Below, piece by piece: positions 50,047 through 58,242 of a stretch of DNA of 64,000 nt. The notes below the pieces were generated by a model, which did no database searches, had not been told where the DNA came from, and saw nothing but the letters and a program-made list of their open reading frames with translations. A program made the translations under genes and the position numbers. The stretch covers positions 2,943,001-3,007,000 of the forward strand of contig NZ_CP010777.1 of the NCBI RefSeq assembly GCF_001078055.1, given 5' to 3'. The stretch comes from Rufibacter radiotolerans. Lineage in GTDB: Bacteria; Bacteroidota; Bacteroidia; Cytophagales; Hymenobacteraceae. The stretch's first letter is position 1. Each line of letters starts with the position of its first letter.

Positions 50047-50781
50047 ATGAGCACCATCATTCAAACTGAGAATATCTCCAAGATCTACCAGATGGGAACG
50101 GAGACCATACATGCGTTGCGGTCTATCTCCATTGAGATCCAGAAAGGCGAATACGTGGCCTTCATGGGTCCTTCCGGCTCCGGAAAGTCCACGCTCATGA
50201 ACATTGTGGGTTGCCTGGACACGCCTACCTCCGGTACCTATATTTTGAACGGCCATGACGTGAGCAACATGGCAGACAATGAACTGGCCACCATCCGGAA
50301 CAAGGAAATTGGGTTCGTGTTCCAGACCTTCAACCTCTTGCCCCGCTCCTCTTCCCTAGACAACGTGGCCCTGCCGCTCATTTACGCCGGCTACGGCAAA
50401 TCTGAGCGGGAAGAGCGCGCCATGGCGGCCCTGGCCAGCGTGGGCCTGGGAGACAGGGCCCACCACAAACCCAATGAACTATCTGGTGGGCAGCGCCAAC
50501 GGGTGGCCGTGGCCCGCGCCCTGGTCAACGACCCCAGCATTATCCTGGCAGATGAGCCTACCGGTAACCTGGACACCAAGACCTCTTATGAGATCATGGG
50601 CCTGTTTGAGAACCTGCACGCCAAAGGCAACACCATTATTATGGTAACCCACGAAGATGATATTGCCCATTACGCCCACCGAATTGTACGCCTGCGCGAT
50701 GGACTGATTGAGTCTGATGAGCCCAATTTAAATATCAAGGTCCCTGCCGTGCAGGCGGCCACGCTTAACCACCAGCAATGA
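50047..50781 (+). CDS. ABC transporter ATP-binding protein, LolD/MacB type
   Basis: 244 aa. Walker [10 protein letters not shown] (about residue 41), Q-loop [13 protein letters not shown], signature [15 protein letters not shown], Walker B IILADEPT and the H-loop VTHEDD. The sequence FNLLPR and the [11 protein letters not shown]-terminus place it in the LolD/MacB/FtsE group, which work with FtsX-like permeases. No permease gene is adjacent; the preceding membrane-TPR protein or a distant permease could be the partner. It overlaps the next gene by 4 bp (ATGA). Confidence 0.9.
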   Translation: MSTIIQTENISKIYQMGTETIHALRSISIEIQKGEYVAFMGPSGSGKSTLMNIVGCLDTPTSGTYILNGHDVSNMADNELATIRNKEIGFVFQTFNLLPRSSSLDNVALPLIYAGYGKSEREERAMAALASVGLGDRAHHKPNELSGGQRQRVAVARALVNDPSIILADEPTGNLDTKTSYEIMGLFENLHAKGNTIIMVTHEDDIAHYAHRIVRLRDGLIESDEPNLNIKVPAVQAATLNHQQ

Positions 50782-51329
50782 AAATCTACACCAAGACCGG
50801 CGATAAGGGCGAAACCTCCCTTATTGGTGGGACCCGCGTTAAAAAATCACACCTGCGCATTGAAGCCTACGGCACCATAGATGAACTGAACTCCTTTATT
50901 GGGGTGGTGCGCGACCAGGAAATAAACCAGAAGCGCCAGGATATTTTCTCTGAGATACAGGACCGCCTCTTCACCATCGGCTCTACCCTAGCCACCGATC
51001 CTGAGAAGGAAGGCAAGGTACAAACCCCAGACCTGCACGAGGGCGATATCACCTTCCTGGAACAGCAGATGGATTTATTAGACCAAACCCTGCCTCCGCT
51101 GCGGAGCTTTGTGTTACCGGGCGGCCACCCATCGGTTTCTTTCTGCCACGTGGCCCGAACCGTTTGCCGCCGCGCCGAGCGGTTGATCATTGCCCTGCAG
51201 GAAGAATCACACGTAGATGACCTAGTTATAAAGTACCTCAACCGCCTCTCAGACTACCTCTTTGTTTTAAGCCGCGCCATTGGTTTTGAATTAGGAGTAA
51301 AAGAAATAACTTGGAAGCCTCGTATGTGA
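50778..51329 (+). CDS. Cob(I)alamin adenosyltransferase, PduO type
   Basis: 183 aa. The N-terminal [14 protein letters not shown] is the PduO ATP-binding motif. [38 protein letters not shown] and [13 protein letters not shown] are also diagnostic. It transfers the adenosyl group of ATP to cob(I)alamin to make coenzyme B12. The gene overlaps the ABC ATPase stop by ATGA. Its final codons (KPRM) also form the left arm of a terminator stem. Confidence 0.93.
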   Translation: MKIYTKTGDKGETSLIGGTRVKKSHLRIEAYGTIDELNSFIGVVRDQEINQKRQDIFSEIQDRLFTIGSTLATDPEKEGKVQTPDLHEGDITFLEQQMDLLDQTLPPLRSFVLPGGHPSVSFCHVARTVCRRAERLIIALQEESHVDDLVIKYLNRLSDYLFVLSRAIGFELGVKEITWKPRM

Positions 51330-51340
51330 GGCTTTTTTTA
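51317..51340 (+). terminator. Terminator overlapping the last codons of the adenosyltransferase
   Basis: AAGCCTC (51317-51323) pairs with GAGGCTT (51330-51336), followed by a T run. The left arm and loop encode the C-terminal residues and stop codon. Confidence 0.75.
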
Positions 51341-51366
51341 TTCAGAATTACCGCAGTTACGTATTA

Positions 51367-52461
51367 ATGCTCATCCCTAACACCAACTACATGCAAACAG
51401 ACGCCATGCCCATACCTACCACCGTTACCACAGCCAGCCAGCTGGCCGACCTAGATTTAGACAACCTCCAGTTTGGAAAAGTGTTCGCTGACCACATGCT
51501 GGTCATTGATTATAAAGATGGTGCCTGGCAACAACCACAGATCTTGCCCTACGGCCCCATTGAGTTAAGCCCCGCCACGGCGGCCCTGCATTACGGCCAG
51601 GCCATGTTTGAAGGGATGAAAGCCTACAAGACCCCACAGGGCAAAGTGGTGCTTTTCCGGCCCAGAGACAACTGGGCCCGCATGAACAAATCTGCCGTGC
51701 GCCTTTGCATGCCAGAGATTCCGGAGGAGCTGTTCATGGAAGGCCTCAAGCAACTGATTGCCCTGGACGCTGACTGGGTACCCCAACGCCCTGGCTACTC
51801 GCTCTACATCCGTCCGTTCATGTTCGGGTCAGAAGGCCTGCTGGGGGTTCGTCCGTCCACGGAATACAAGTTCATCATTTTCTGCAGCCCGGCCAGCGGG
51901 TATTACTCAGAGCCGGTACGTGTAAAGATTGAAGAGACCTATACCCGCGCGGTAGAAGGCGGTTTTGGGTTCGCCAAGGCGGCCGGTAACTACGGCGGTT
52001 CGTTGCTACCCGCCAAAGAAGCCCATGAACAGGGCTTCCACCAGATCATTTGGACCGATGGCCGCGAGCACAACTACATTGAGGAGTCCGGCACCATGAA
52101 CGTGATGTTCGTGATAGACGGCAAACTGGTAACCCCCGCGCTGAGCACTTCTATTCTGGCTGGTATTACCCGTGACAGCGTCCTGCAACTGGCCCGCGAC
52201 TGGGGCGTTCCCGTGGAGGAAAGACGCATTAAAGTGCAGGAGATTGTGGATGCCTACCACGCGGGCAAACTGCAAGACGCCTTCGGGACCGGTACCGCCG
52301 CCACCATCGCGCATATCAAATCCATCACCTTCCGGGGCGAGGAAATGATGTTACCTCCGGTAGAGGAGCGTCAGCTTTCCAACAAGATTGCCACGGAACT
52401 GGATAACATCCGCTACGGCATCTCTCCAGATCCGCATGGATGGGTAGTGCCGGTGGAGTAA
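51367..52461 (+). CDS. ilvE: Branched-chain-amino-acid aminotransferase
   Basis: 364 aa from ATG 51367; the start at 51391 (MQTDAM) is equally possible. This is a fold-type IV PLP aminotransferase. Motifs are LHYGQAMFEGMKAYKT, YIRPFMFGSEGLLGV, the PLP lysine region GFGFAKAAGNYGGSLLP and EESGTMNVMFV. The length and the GMKAY sequence are those of the BCAT II type. It interconverts Leu, Ile and Val with their keto acids. No other ilv genes are in the window. Confidence 0.94.
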   Translation: MLIPNTNYMQTDAMPIPTTVTTASQLADLDLDNLQFGKVFADHMLVIDYKDGAWQQPQILPYGPIELSPATAALHYGQAMFEGMKAYKTPQGKVVLFRPRDNWARMNKSAVRLCMPEIPEELFMEGLKQLIALDADWVPQRPGYSLYIRPFMFGSEGLLGVRPSTEYKFIIFCSPASGYYSEPVRVKIEETYTRAVEGGFGFAKAAGNYGGSLLPAKEAHEQGFHQIIWTDGREHNYIEESGTMNVMFVIDGKLVTPALSTSILAGITRDSVLQLARDWGVPVEERRIKVQEIVDAYHAGKLQDAFGTGTAATIAHIKSITFRGEEMMLPPVEERQLSNKIATELDNIRYGISPDPHGWVVPVE

Positions 52462-52481
52462 TCTTTAAGAAGTTGTAAGTA

Positions 52482-52525
52482 ATCCGTTTTGGGGCTGTTT
52501 TTCTTAAAACTGCCTCAAAACGGAT
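52482..52525. repeat. Dispersed GTTTT-type palindrome, copy 20, followed by T run
   Basis: ATCCGTTTTGGGGCTGTTTTT / AAAACTGCCTCAAAACGGAT then TTTTTT on the plus strand, so this copy may itself terminate ilvE transcription. Confidence 0.8.
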
Positions 52526-52822
52526 TTTTTGTTTTATGAAGGAGATGTAGGTTATAGCTGCTACAGATGTTCTACATAAGCATAGGGGGTGCATGCAGTT
52601 GGCTTTCGCTGGCGTAGTGTCTGTTCTTTCCTGAGTCCTTATGCTTTGGTTGTTTCATTTGTTCCCTCCGAGCGCTCACGGCCGCGGGGCCCCTTCTTTC
52701 CCCCTCGCACTGCCCTTGCGGCCTCTTTGCCTTTCGCCCTTAGGTAAAGGTACTGCAGGGCCACAAGCGAGGCGCTCAGAGTAAAGACTGGAATCGGGGA
52801 ATGCGTGGGGATGCCTTTTTTA

Positions 52823-52860
52823 TGTTTTGAACCTGTTTTAAAGAAAATAAGCTCAAAACG
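52823..52860. repeat. Dispersed GTTTT-type palindrome, copy 21
   Basis: TGTTTTGAACCTGTTTTAA / AGAAAATAAGCTCAAAACG, isolated within the long gap. Confidence 0.65.
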
Positions 52861-52967
52861 CAATAGGCTTTACAGCGCAGACTCTCCCCTTGAGGGGAGC
52901 GAAGAGGGGTGTTTACACAGGAGGGTACATCTCCAGGGGTAAACTAAAACTCAAAAGGGACCATTAA

Positions 52968-53015
52968 GGGGATTACAAATCCCCCTTTCGATACTTCCGG
53001 ATTGCAAATCCGGAA
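52968..53015. repeat. Two adjacent ATT-NCA-AAT mini-hairpins
   Basis: GGGGATT-ACA-AATCCCC (52968-52984) and TTCCGGATT-GCA-AATCCGGAA (52995-53015) have the same build: GC-rich arm, ATT, three-base loop, AAT. They are 10 bp apart. Confidence 0.7.
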
Positions 53016-53052
53016 GAGCATTCCTTTATATTTTGTTCTTCTATTCCCAACA

Positions 53053-53094
53053 CAGCCCGCCGTTGTTAGTGTTCTCACTAACAACGGCGGGCTG
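53053..53094. promoter_or_regulatory. Perfect 19-bp hairpin upstream of prfB
   Basis: CAGCCCGCCGTTGTTAGTG (53053-53071) pairs perfectly with 53076-53094 around a TTCT loop, 38 bp before the prfB -7 box. It lacks a T run; it could be a terminator for an upstream transcript or a regulatory hairpin. Confidence 0.55.
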
Positions 53095-53131
53095 CCCCAC
53101 AACCTTTTTTACCTTCGTCTCTTATATCTAG

Positions 53132-53139
53132 TATCTTTG
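53132..53139 (+). promoter_or_regulatory. Bacteroidota -7 element (TATCTTTG) for prfB
   Basis: TATCTTTG matches TAnnTTTG, 44 bp before the prfB ATG. Confidence 0.5.
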
Positions 53140-53183
53140 CAGCAAGGGCTAATTACCCGTATTAAGAAGCAACACACCCTAGT

Positions 53184-54261
53184 ATGACCCAAGAACAAAT
53201 CAAAGAATTGAAAGGCCGGGTAGAGGCGTTGAGGAGGTATCTTTGACTACGATACCAAGAAAGAACAAGTAGCGACCATTGAGGCCCAGTCGGCGGCGCC
53301 CGGTTTCTGGGATGACCCCAAGAAAGCCGAGACGGTTCTTAAGGAAGCCAAAAGCCTCAAGACCTGGACCGATGATTTCGAGAAAACCTCCAAAGCGGTA
53401 GACGATGTAGAGGTGCTCTTCGAATTTTACAAAGAAGGCGACGTATCTGAGGAGGAAATCAACGCCGAATACAACACCGCCGTGGCCACCGTGGAAGGCC
53501 TGGAGTTCAAGCGGATGCTCAGCAACGAGGAAGACCAACTGGGCGCCGTACTGGAGGTAAACTCCGGGGCGGGCGGGACCGAAAGCCAGGACTGGGCCGA
53601 AATGCTGTACCGCATGTACCTCATGTGGGGGGAACGCAAGGGCTACTCTGTGAAGCAGGTAGACTTCCAACCCGGTGAGGGCGCCGGCATCAAATCTGCC
53701 ACACTGCAATTTGACGGCGATTTCGCCTATGGCTACCTGAAGGCGGAGATTGGCGTGCACCGCCTGGTGCGCATTTCCCCGTTTGACTCTGGCGGAAGAC
53801 GTCATACCTCCTTTGCCTCGGTGTTTGTGTACCCGGTGGTAGACGATACCATTGAGATCACCGTGAACCCCGGCGATATTGAGTGGGATACCTATAGGGC
53901 CGGCGGCGCTGGTGGCCAGAACGTAAACAAAGTGGAGACGGCGGTCCGCCTGAAACACAAACCCACGGGCATTACCATTGCCGTGCAGATTGAGCGCTCG
54001 CAGCTCATGAACAAGGAGCACGCCATACGCATGCTGAAATCGCAGCTTTATCAGATTGAGATCAACAAGCGCAACGAGGAGCGTGACAAAGTGGAGAGCA
54101 CCAAGAAACGCATCGACTTCGGATCGCAGATCCGCAACTACGTGTTGCACCCCTATAAACTCATCAAAGACATTAGAACCGGCGTGGAACGCACCGATGT
54201 GCAGAACGTGCTGGACGGCGACCTGGATGAATTTATCAAGGCGTACCTGATGCAGAGTTAA
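53184..54261 (+). CDS. prfB: Peptide chain release factor 2, with programmed +1 frameshift
   Basis: The ATG at 53184 opens a 20-codon frame ending LRRYL, then TGA at 53244-53246. Reading resumes in the +1 frame at GAC 53245 and runs to 54261, giving a 358-aa RF2. The site is CTT-TGA-C, with the SD-like AGGAGG three bases upstream, the same spacing as in E. coli prfB. Low RF2 slows reading of the TGA and promotes the shift, so RF2 regulates itself. The GGQ motif is in [19 protein letters not shown]2 reads UAA and UGA. Confidence 0.96.
53232..53247 (+). promoter_or_regulatory. RF2 programmed frameshift site
   Basis: AGGAGG-TAT-CTT-TGA-C: an internal SD-like sequence, slippery CTT codon and in-frame UGA followed by C, as in the classic prfB autoregulatory site. 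Confidence 0.95.
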
Positions 54262-54275
54262 GTATTGAACTGATT

Positions 54276-54320
54276 AAACAGAAAAGCCCTTCCTGAGTTT
54301 CAGGAAGGGCTTTTCTGTTT
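54276..54320. terminator. Perfect 20-bp-stem terminator after prfB with AAACAGAAAAG lower stem
   Basis: Arms 54276-54295 and 54301-54320 (AAACAGAAAAGCCCTTCCTG and complement) with a 5-nt loop, between convergent genes. Confidence 0.9.
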
Positions 54321-54355
54321 AGGGGCCGTTTTGGCTGAAACAGGGCTAAAACAGA
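54314..54355. repeat. Dispersed GTTTT-type palindrome, copy 22
   Basis: TCTGTTTAGGGGCCGTTTTGG / CTGAAACAGGGCTAAAACAGA, overlapping the tail of the prfB terminator. Confidence 0.7.
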
Positions 54356-54376
54356 ATGGAGTTTTTGCTTTAGACA

Positions 54377-54952
54377 TTAATAAGGTTGATCGCCCATGGC
54401 CAGGCCAATAACCACCAAACCAAAGAAAATAGTCCCTAGCACCACGCACGCCACTTCGCCGCCGGTAAAAGTGGTAGACTCTGTTCCGGTGGGGCAGGCT
54501 TTCCTGAAGAAGTAATTGCGGGCATTTAAAACCGGTATCAACGGCAGAAAAGAGAAAAGGGAGATAAGCCACAAAGGGTCTGGCAACCTGGATAATAAGG
54601 TTAAGATAAAGAACGCGAACAGAAGTCCCCCGGAGGAATAACTTTCCTGGTAACCTTGTTCCTGGGCTCTTACCAACACCCGGCTAAACAAATGCTGCCC
54701 GAAAAAGACGATGAAGATGGAGCGCCAGAAAGGCATAATCTCTTCCCTTTCCTCAAACTCTTTTATAAAGTTCCAGTTCTGGTAGAACCAGTAAATCTCA
54801 TAAATCCCGAAGGTTAAAACACAGAGCAACGCAAATTTCCAGACGGGTTGCACATGGTAATATTCTTCAATAATGTCTTCCTTCTCCTGCGTGTAATAAG
54901 AGAAGGACTCCGGTGGAACAGGGACACCGTCTGCGGGTAAATTTACTTCCAT
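54377..54952 (-). CDS. DUF4234-like membrane protein
   Basis: 191 aa with about four membrane helices. The segment WKFALLCVLTFGIYEIYWFYQNWNFIKE (residues about 37-65, cited here as the W-GIY-x-x-YWFY-NW pattern) resembles the DUF4234 signature. The C-terminal helix is followed by a short tail. No signal peptide. The function is unknown. It is convergent with prfB and has no operon partner. Confidence 0.65.
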   Translation of the reverse strand: MEVNLPADGVPVPPESFSYYTQEKEDIIEEYYHVQPVWKFALLCVLTFGIYEIYWFYQNWNFIKEFEEREEIMPFWRSIFIVFFGQHLFSRVLVRAQEQGYQESYSSGGLLFAFFILTLLSRLPDPLWLISLFSFLPLIPVLNARNYFFRKACPTGTESTTFTGGEVACVVLGTIFFGLVVIGLAMGDQPY

Positions 54953-55286
54953 GGGTATGAATATTTTATAGGTTGAATAATTTAATTCAGGATATAAAGA
55001 AGAAACCAGCCTAGGTTAGGCCAGAGTATAGCTTAGATATAACCGCCTTCCGCAGAGCACAGCAAATTTAAAGGGAACAGATGACAGAAGGAGCCTGAGA
55101 GCTGAGGCACCCAAAGAGCAGACCGCCTATAGCACTATTCCCCTAATGTAAGATTATATTCTCATCCCCGCAACCCCTAGGAACTGTTGTTTATAGCCTT
55201 CTGTTTTTGAGGTACCAAAGACCCGACACCCAAGCTTTCTCCTCCGGTGGCCTGGTTCTGGGTTTGCCTCTAAAGAACGTGACTAC
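54953..55286. other. Divergent intergenic region without recognisable content
   Basis: 334 bp between the DUF4234-like gene and the HExxH gene. I see no repeat copy, hairpin or gene in it. Confidence 0.5.
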
Positions 55287-56456
55287 ATGAAGATTTTTAG
55301 CCCTGAGATAAGTGCGCCACGGGCGAGGGGTAGAGGCGCGTCGCTTTCGTCTTTTATCAAAAAAGGCTGGGCGCTGCTTTTTTTGCTTTTGGTTTTCCTG
55401 CTGGCCGGGGCAGGCACCCCTGCTTCTAAGCCGGAGCCCATTGTGCTGCAGAAAGAGACCCTGCCCTTCACGGCAAAAGAATTCCATATTGCAGACATTG
55501 TAGACGAGCGGCCCAATAAAAAGGCGGTGGCGTTTTTACTCCCCTCCTCTTCTTCCCCCGCCACCACCGCGCAACCCATAGACTTGAAAGACGGCGCCGT
55601 GACGGGCATGAAGAACTACGTGCGGCAAAGCCTGAAACAGAACCAGGCCCTGAGGCCCATCATCATCCGGGTGAAAGAATACCAACTCAGGGAAAGCCCC
55701 GCCGAGAAAGGACGCGTGGCCGGTCAGGCGAAGATCACCCTGGCCTTTGAGGTGAAACGCGAAGGCAAGTACCTGCACCTGCTGGATTATACCGCTAGCG
55801 CCGGTTACGTACGTCCCCTGGCCATGCCGCCTTCTATGGTGGAACCCATGCTCCGGCGGCTACTGGCAGGCTCGTTGCGCTACCTTACCACCTGGGTAAA
55901 CCAGGAAGCCCCAGGCAACGAGAAGCTCGCCCATTCCATTAAGGTGCATTTTGAGGGCTATCAGCAAAGCATGGATGACGACACCATGTTCTATGACCCC
56001 AAGCGCCCCTTAACCTGGGCAGATTTCCAGGGAGGTTCCCGGCTGTCAAAAGGGTATGCGGCGTCTGTTTTCCCCGGAATTTCCAATGAAATACAGGCTT
56101 CGGTAGAAGACGGGGTGCTCCAGATCAGGATCATCTCTAAGCCTTACATGTTGCGCAACCTTTCCAAAGCCCTGCCCCAGGCCAAAGATGACTACACTCT
56201 CAACCACGAACAGCGGCACTTTGACATTGTGAAACTGGTCTCAGAGCACTACAAACAGCGGATTACCCCTGAGAAACTCACCCTAGAAGACTATGAAAGC
56301 CAGATCAAATACCAGTACCTGGAGGTACTCTGGGAACTGGACAAGCTTCAGAAACAATATGACCAGGAAACCGACCACGGCCTCAACCACGCTGCCCAGG
56401 CCCGCTGGAACCAGAAAATAGACACTGAGCTGCAGTCTTTGAAAGTGAAGCCCTGA
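55287..56456 (+). CDS. DUF922-like protein with HExxH motif, possible secreted metalloprotease
   Basis: 389 aa. A membrane or signal helix is at about 28-46. Residues 60-215 are an unidentified alpha/beta region. The C-terminal part has PLTWADFQGGSRLSKGYAAS (about 241-260), like the DUF922 start LTWxDF, and LNHEQRHFDIVKLVSEHY with HEQRH (about His306-His310) as a zinc-binding HExxH motif. Peptidase activity is inferred from the motif only. The gene stands alone with its own terminator. Confidence 0.7.
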   Translation: MKIFSPEISAPRARGRGASLSSFIKKGWALLFLLLVFLLAGAGTPASKPEPIVLQKETLPFTAKEFHIADIVDERPNKKAVAFLLPSSSSPATTAQPIDLKDGAVTGMKNYVRQSLKQNQALRPIIIRVKEYQLRESPAEKGRVAGQAKITLAFEVKREGKYLHLLDYTASAGYVRPLAMPPSMVEPMLRRLLAGSLRYLTTWVNQEAPGNEKLAHSIKVHFEGYQQSMDDDTMFYDPKRPLTWADFQGGSRLSKGYAASVFPGISNEIQASVEDGVLQIRIISKPYMLRNLSKALPQAKDDYTLNHEQRHFDIVKLVSEHYKQRITPEKLTLEDYESQIKYQYLEVLWELDKLQKQYDQETDHGLNHAAQARWNQKIDTELQSLKVKP

Positions 56457-56470
56457 TTACCAAACTTTAT

Positions 56471-56512
56471 AAAAACAGAGGCCACTCCTGCTTGGGAGTG
56501 GCCTCTGTTTTT
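56471..56512. terminator. Bidirectional terminator after the DUF922-like gene
   Basis: AAAAACAGAGGCCACTCC pairs with its complement (56495-56512) around a 6-nt loop, between convergent genes. Confidence 0.9.
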
Positions 56513-56542
56513 AAGGTGTTTTCTGGAAAACGGGCTTAAAAC
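56505..56542. repeat. Dispersed GTTTT-type palindrome, copy 23
   Basis: CTGTTTTTAAGGTGTTTTC / TGGAAAACGGGCTTAAAAC, overlapping the terminator tail. Confidence 0.7.
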
Positions 56543-56548
56543 AACCGG

Positions 56549-57340
56549 TTACCCAAATAACTCGTCCAGCACACCGGCCAGCCGAACGCCGCCTTTCAGT
56601 AACCGCTCGTTGAGGGTTTCTATGTGGTCAAAGTTGTAGCGGTAGCTAAGTTTCTCCTCTGGCTTGGTAATACCTTTGTACAGCTTATCGGCTATCTGGT
56701 AAGACTCAAAGAACCACTCGGGGGCCAGCTGCCGCTGCCAGGTCTTTACCTGGTCTTTGGTGGTGAAGTTAATGGCGGTGGCATATTCAGTATAACTTAA
56801 CTGCTGGTACTCTATCAACTGAGAGTCCCACACGCGGTGCAAGTTGGTGGGTTGGTTGAACCACTCCAGCCGTACGCGGTTCCCGCCAAGATCCTCAGGC
56901 CGACCTACGTGCATGGGCTGGTGCACATCACCTATGAGGTGAATAAGCAGACGCAGGTTCATCTGTTTCTGGGCCTGCGGAAGGTCTTTTTTCTTCAGTT
57001 CAGAGATAAGGAAATTGATTTTGGTATACGCGTCGGTGACGGTGTCCTGGTGCAGGTAAACTTCCACCTGCTGGAAGTTCAGGCCTTCTTTCAGGTTCAC
57101 GTAATGCCAGGTGTCCAGGTAGTTGTAGGTAGGGTCAGATTTAATGAAATCGGCCCAGTTACTGGCCATGGCAATAGACTCATTGCCCAGAATTTTTTTG
57201 ATGTTCTTTCTGGTCTTAGAGGAAATGTGACGGTCGGCTACCTCGCCCACAATGCGGTGCCCCAACATGCCCCAGCCCATAGACTGAAGCGGAATGTACA
57301 CGAACAAGGCCAGAGCCAATATTTTCTTGAAAGCGCGCAT
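56549..57340 (-). CDS. S1/P1 nuclease family protein
   Basis: 263 aa from ATG 57340 (MRAFKKILAL). The signal peptide ends at QSMG, so the mature chain begins WGMLGHRIVGEVA, the family's N-terminal Trp zinc ligand and His. Other zinc ligands are in NWADF, DTWHYVN, LIHLIGDVHQPMH and NLHRVWD. The family cleaves single-stranded nucleic acids and removes 3'-phosphates. It is predicted to be periplasmic or secreted. Confidence 0.93.
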   Translation of the reverse strand: MRAFKKILALALFVYIPLQSMGWGMLGHRIVGEVADRHISSKTRKNIKKILGNESIAMASNWADFIKSDPTYNYLDTWHYVNLKEGLNFQQVEVYLHQDTVTDAYTKINFLISELKKKDLPQAQKQMNLRLLIHLIGDVHQPMHVGRPEDLGGNRVRLEWFNQPTNLHRVWDSQLIEYQQLSYTEYATAINFTTKDQVKTWQRQLAPEWFFESYQIADKLYKGITKPEEKLSYRYNFDHIETLNERLLKGGVRLAGVLDELFG

Positions 57341-57367
57341 GCTATTTAAGTTGAAGTGGAAACGCCG

Positions 57368-57375
57368 CAAAAATA
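57368..57375 (-). promoter_or_regulatory. Bacteroidota -7 element (TATTTTTG) for the S1/P1 nuclease gene
   Basis: On the minus strand TATTTTTG lies 27 nt before the ATG at 57340; no good -33 box is visible. Confidence 0.45.
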
Positions 57376-57405
57376 GAGAAAATTACGGTCTCCCCCGCGG
57401 GCCTC

Positions 57406-57445
57406 GCGTTTTAAGCCTGTTTTGGCCAAAACGGCCCTAAAACGC
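57406..57445. repeat. Dispersed GTTTT-type palindrome, copy 24 (close to consensus)
   Basis: GCGTTTTAAGCCTGTTTTGG / CCAAAACGGCCCTAAAACGC, directly after the SDR gene stop (minus strand). Confidence 0.85.
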
Positions 57446-57449
57446 CTTC

Positions 57450-58178
57450 TTAGAAATCACGCACCGAACTAATGACGCCCCCGGCAATGGAAGGATTTTC
57501 TATTAGTTGCATCACCTTTTTTGCTGCGGCCTCGGGGCTGGCCAACTCCCCTTTGGCCTTGTAGTCCCTGAACTGCTGCACCCCACTGAACTGCTCTGCA
57601 TCGGCTTCCCTGATCTGTTCCTGCATCTCGGTGTCAATAATGCCCGGTGCCAAAGAAAACACCTGCACGCCCGTGCCCAGCTTTTCCTGCTCCAGCTGCG
57701 CGGTTTCAGAGAGCATGTCCAGGGCGGCTTTGGAGGCGCAGTAGGCGGCCCATCCGTCTTTGGCCTTGCGCCCCGCCCCTGAGCTGATGTTTACCACCAG
57801 TTTCTGGCAGTTCTGCCGGTGCTGGTAGCTCTGCAGGAACATGTTCATCAGCATGGCCGGCACAATCACGTTCACGTCAAAGACAAACTCAAAATGCTCG
57901 TTCTGGCTCTGCCCCACGTAACCAATCTCGCCAATCACCCCGGCGTTGTTGATAAGCACTAATTTCTTAGCGTTCTCAAACTCCCCAAAGATCTTGTGCA
58001 GGTTATGCTCCACCCCGGCAATGTCTGAGAAGTCCAGCGGCTGGTGCCGATACCGGGCATGGTGGATAGTGCAGTTGCGCGACACGCCCACCACGTAGTT
58101 TTGGTCGTCTTTGAGTAAGCGCTCTGCCAGGGCCTTGCCCAGCCCCCGGCTAGTGCCGGTGATGATGTAGTAGTTCAT
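57450..58178 (-). CDS. Short-chain dehydrogenase/reductase (sepiapterin-reductase-like)
   Basis: 242 aa, classical SDR. The cofactor motif is TGTSRGLG (residues 7-14), then LVINNAGV-like LINNAGVIG, the catalytic Ser in VNISSGAG and the YCASK catalytic Tyr/Lys (about 153-157). The Arg after TGTS suggests NADP preference. Overall pattern and length resemble sepiapterin reductase/YueD-like SDRs, but the substrate is unknown. Confidence 0.9.
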   Translation of the reverse strand: MNYYIITGTSRGLGKALAERLLKDDQNYVVGVSRNCTIHHARYRHQPLDFSDIAGVEHNLHKIFGEFENAKKLVLINNAGVIGEIGYVGQSQNEHFEFVFDVNVIVPAMLMNMFLQSYQHRQNCQKLVVNISSGAGRKAKDGWAAYCASKAALDMLSETAQLEQEKLGTGVQVFSLAPGIIDTEMQEQIREADAEQFSGVQQFRDYKAKGELASPEAAAKKVMQLIENPSIAGGVISSVRDF

Positions 58179-58242
58179 TCTTATAAGTAGGAATTAAGAA
58201 TCAGGAATGCGGAAAGCATCTTCTTTTGGAGCATACGCATAA

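Larger units (their letters stand above)
52462..53183. other. 722-bp intergenic region with several repeats, no convincing gene
   Basis: It contains two palindrome copies, two mini-hairpins and one perfect 19-bp hairpin, each listed separately. A G+C-rich stretch at 52660-52810 is open on the minus strand for about 74 codons (a basic Gly/Arg/Lys-rich sequence). This open frame spans a palindrome and lacks gene features, so it is not called. Confidence 0.6.

Noticed and set aside
52639..52863. 74-codon minus-strand open frame in the long gap before prfB
   Set aside because: Low-complexity Arg/Gly/Lys-rich translation that runs through a palindrome copy; no signal for translation. Kept only as part of the gap description.
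53002..53187. 61-codon plus-strand open frame before prfB
   Set aside because: It overlaps the perfect hairpin, the prfB promoter and its start codon; unlikely to be a gene.
53200..54150. 316-codon open frame antisense to prfB
   Set aside because: Complement of prfB, which is certain from its frameshift site and GGQ motif.
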